From DASRDU01 sp035652435 (GTDB taxonomy: Bacteria > Acidobacteriota > Blastocatellia > RBC074): a stretch of DNA of 64,000 nt. Of this stretch, positions 61,750 through 64,000 are shown piece after piece. The stretch covers positions 44,458-108,457 of the forward strand of contig DASRDU010000061.1 of NCBI GenBank assembly GCA_035652435.1, written 5' to 3'. The notes under the pieces were generated by a model, which was not told the origin of the DNA, did no database searches, and worked only from the letters and a program-made list of their open reading frames with translations. The position numbers and the translations under genes were made by a program. Positions within the stretch are counted from its first letter, which is position 1; each line of letters begins with the position of its first letter.

Positions 61750-63951
61750 TCAATCCAGATACAAAAACTCGTTCAGGTTCAGGATCGCGTGGCAGAAATC
61801 GCGCAGCGCTGCCGTCTCAGGCTTTCTGTCTTCGCGCCGTGCATAGCCGTCCGCCTGTAATTTGAGAAATCCTTCAGCCCAGGCAATCTCTTTCTCGCCG
61901 GGATTGCGACTGAGTGCGAGCTGAAACGCCCGCGTGATCTGCGCCCGGCGGTCCGGGCCGGCTTCGCGTTCGAGGCGGCGGGCGAAGAAGTCCGACTGCT
62001 CAAGCACGAATTCGTTGTTGAGCAGCGCGAGCGCCTGCGGCGCAATCGTCGAAGTGCTGCGCATCGGCGACGAGATGGTCGTCGCCGGGCAGTCGAAGAC
62101 TTCGACGAGGGGCACGATGACCGAGCGCTTGACGAAGATGTAGACGCTCCGCCGCCACTCCTTCTCGCCCTCCTTCACGTCGAGCGGCCAGCGCGGGCGC
62201 GAGCCGGTGTTGACCACTGAAGGGTCAATCCGTGGGAAGATGCCGGGGCCGTACATCTCGCGGTTGAGTTTGCCGCTCACTGCCAGAATGCTGTCGCGCA
62301 GAACTTCGGCCTCGACGCGGCGCGGGTTGCTGCGCCAGAGCAGACGATTCTCAGGGTCTTTCGCCGCGGCCTGTGCGTCGTAGCGGCTCGATTGCCGGTA
62401 GGTATTCGAGGTGAGGATCAGGTGGTGCATCGCCTTCCAGCTCCAGCCGCGCGACCGGAATTCGGTCGCGAGCCAGTCGAGCAATTCGGGGTGGCTCGGG
62501 CGGTCGCCGGTGGCGCCGAAATCGCTCGGCGTCCTGACGATGCCCTTGCCGAAGTGATATTGCCAGATGCGATTCGCGGCCACGCGCGCCGTGAGCGGAT
62601 GGTCGGGGCTGGCGATCCATTCGGCCAGTTGCAGGCGGCGATTCGGCAATGCCAGGTTGCCGTCGCCCGCCAGAACTGAGGGCAGGCCGGGCTGAACTTC
62701 TTCACCTTTCTGCGTGAAATCGCCGCGCTTTAGAAGAAACGTCTTACCGGGTTTCGGGTTGTCGGTGACGGCCATGACTGCCGGGAGCGGCTTCGGGCGC
62801 GTCTTCTCTATCTTTTTGATCTCGTCGAGCAACTCCTTCCGGGCCTGCCGCTCTTCGGGCTGGAGCAGCGTGGTGATCTCCTCCTCCTGAAGCTTCACGT
62901 CTTTGGCAAATCGTTTCGCGAGCGCGGCGCGGTAGAGGTCAGGGTTCTTCCCTGCGAGCGCGCCCGATGATTCGGCCAGTTTGAAATGGAAATCAACTTT
63001 CGCGGCCAGCAGCTTTTCGCGGTACGGCTTTTCAATCGCCGCAACTTTGTCCTTCCAGGGTTTGACCTGCGCGTCAATTTCCTTGTTGCGGACCTTGTAC
63101 GCGGCCTCTTCGACCGGGGCGACGAGCAGGCGATTCGTCTTTTTGAACGGGGAGAAGATCGCCAGCATCCGGTAATAGTCCCGCTGCGGGATCGGGTCGT
63201 ATTTGTGGTCGTGGCAGCGGGCGCACCCGACCGTCAGGCCCAGGAAAACTGATGAGGTGGTGGTCACCATGTCGTCCAGCTCATCCATCCGCGTCTGCTC
63301 GTTGTTCGCGTTGTCCACGGTCGGGCCGTTGCGGCAGAAGCCGGTGGGGACGAGCGCCGCGGGGTCGGCGGGATTGATCTGATCCCCGGCCAGTTGCTCT
63401 TTGATGAAGCGGTCATACGGCCTGTCTTCATTGAATGACCTGATGACGTAATCCCGATAGCGCCACGCGTGCGGGCGGTCAACGTCGAATTCATAGCCGC
63501 CGCTGTCGGCATAACGCGCGAGGTCGAGCCAGTGGCGGCCCCAGCGCTCGCCGTACTCCGGCCGGGCCAGCAAGTCCTCGATCACCCGCTCAAGGGCTCC
63601 CGGGGACCGGTCTTTTAGAAACGCTTCCTGCTCCTCCGGCGTGGGGGGCAGGCCGATGACGTCGAGGTAGATGCGGCGGAGCAAGGCGCGCGGTTCGGCG
63701 GCGGGCGACGGCTGCCAGCCGCGGGCTTCGAGCTTCGACAGGATAAAGGCGTCGATGGGGTTTCGCGCCCAGTCGGCCCGCCGGACGCGGGGCACGTCGG
63801 GCCGGCGGACGGGCTGGAACGCCCAGTGCCGGCGGTGGGCCGGGTTGATTACCGCGTCGTACTTTGCCAACTCGTCGCCCGCCGCGGGGCCAGCGGCGAG
63901 CGCGGCCAGGAGAAAAGGGACTCCCCGCCAGCGCCAGGGCACGCCTTTCAT
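61750..63951 (-). CDS. DUF1549/DUF1553 planctomycete-type cytochrome-like protein
   Basis: 733 residues. A signal peptide (WRGVPFLLAALAAGPAAG) precedes DUF1549 (DAFILSKLEARGWQPSPAAE, RRIYLDVIGLPPTPEE, ERWGRHWLDLARYADSGG) and DUF1553 (ANRIWQYHFGKGIVRTPSDF, LAVSGKLNREMYGPGIFP). A heme-binding CARCH (GCARCHDHKYDPIPQRDYY) sits between. A basic stretch (about 285-385) links them. The pair with the DUF1501 gene is conserved in many genomes, but no biochemical role is established. Confidence 0.9.
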   Translation of the reverse strand: MKGVPWRWRGVPFLLAALAAGPAAGDELAKYDAVINPAHRRHWAFQPVRRPDVPRVRRADWARNPIDAFILSKLEARGWQPSPAAEPRALLRRIYLDVIGLPPTPEEQEAFLKDRSPGALERVIEDLLARPEYGERWGRHWLDLARYADSGGYEFDVDRPHAWRYRDYVIRSFNEDRPYDRFIKEQLAGDQINPADPAALVPTGFCRNGPTVDNANNEQTRMDELDDMVTTTSSVFLGLTVGCARCHDHKYDPIPQRDYYRMLAIFSPFKKTNRLLVAPVEEAAYKVRNKEIDAQVKPWKDKVAAIEKPYREKLLAAKVDFHFKLAESSGALAGKNPDLYRAALAKRFAKDVKLQEEEITTLLQPEERQARKELLDEIKKIEKTRPKPLPAVMAVTDNPKPGKTFLLKRGDFTQKGEEVQPGLPSVLAGDGNLALPNRRLQLAEWIASPDHPLTARVAANRIWQYHFGKGIVRTPSDFGATGDRPSHPELLDWLATEFRSRGWSWKAMHHLILTSNTYRQSSRYDAQAAAKDPENRLLWRSNPRRVEAEVLRDSILAVSGKLNREMYGPGIFPRIDPSVVNTGSRPRWPLDVKEGEKEWRRSVYIFVKRSVIVPLVEVFDCPATTISSPMRSTSTIAPQALALLNNEFVLEQSDFFARRLEREAGPDRRAQITRAFQLALSRNPGEKEIAWAEGFLKLQADGYARREDRKPETAALRDFCHAILNLNEFLYLD

Positions 63952-64000
63952 CGCACGTCTTCCTCTCGGACAGGGTCGTTCGGCGGGAGCCCGACAGGCT

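Overview
The window reads as chromosomal DNA of a GC-rich Gram-negative bacterium, most likely an Acidobacteriota member of the Blastocatellia type. This is inferred from the gene families present: a large TonB-dependent receptor with an N-terminal carboxypeptidase-regulatory-like domain, a DUF1501 plus DUF1549/DUF1553 cytochrome-like pair, a PhoPQ-activated-pathogenicity-related protein, several Tat-exported oxidoreductases, kdsB (LPS), and short heptamer and palindromic repeats between genes. No rRNA, tRNA, CRISPR array, intact insertion sequence or prophage was seen.

Layout. 1-1.5 kb: the tail of an aldo/keto reductase and an Atg22-like MFS transporter. 1.6-6.2 kb (minus): a five-gene ECF sigma / zinc-finger anti-sigma operon that ends in a secretin-N-like protein and a YfbK-like von Willebrand A protein. 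6.3-14.0 kb (minus): a seven-gene carotenoid operon (phytoene synthase, phytoene desaturase, alpha/beta hydrolase, prenyl diphosphate synthase, family 2 glycosyltransferase, a second CrtI-type desaturase, CruF-like hydratase), predicted to make a glycosylated 1'-hydroxy acyclic-end carotenoid. 14.2-30 kb: housekeeping and scattered genes (TIGR01777 SDR, Tat TIM-barrel protein, endonuclease III, TonB receptor, WbuC-like cupin, AlkZ-like protein, FAD oxidoreductase, aconitase). 30.2-34 kb: an exported LolA-like protein, a 545-base intergenic region with RNA-like secondary structure, an SDR, a DinB-fold protein and recO. 34-43.3 kb: pyruvate phosphate dikinase with a coiled-coil insertion, then a signalling block (CheY-like receiver, atypical histidine kinase, NtrC-type regulator, membrane-anchored PP2C phosphatase) and a cystathionine gamma-synthase-type enzyme.

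43.4-48.3 kb: a lipoprotein-like penicillin-binding-protein homologue that has lost its catalytic motifs, then a translationally coupled membrane redox operon built around a ferric-reductase/Rieske fusion, then kdsB. 48.4-54.5 kb: an NTF2-like small protein, a Tat-exported Gfo/Idh/MocA oxidoreductase with a PIG-L deacetylase, a HEAT-repeat/cyclophilin fusion, a beta-helix protein and an ExbD-like protein without the essential aspartate. 54.6-59.6 kb (minus): alpha-ketoglutaric semialdehyde dehydrogenase, myo-inositol oxygenase, patatin-like phospholipase and the PhoPQ-related protein; the first two suggest oxidative inositol/uronate use. 59.6-64 kb: a MazF-type toxin-antitoxin pair and the DUF1501/DUF1553 pair.

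Many gene ends carry clear hairpins. Several of these are built from 7-bp tandem repeats, or belong to a shared palindrome family, rather than being simple terminators. The observations most worth following are the structured intergenic region at 31.15-31.37 kb, the Rieske operon with its conserved-cysteine partner, the three enzyme or transporter relatives with altered catalytic residues (PBP-like, ExbD-like, cysteine-nucleophile hydrolase), and the inositol oxygenase pair.
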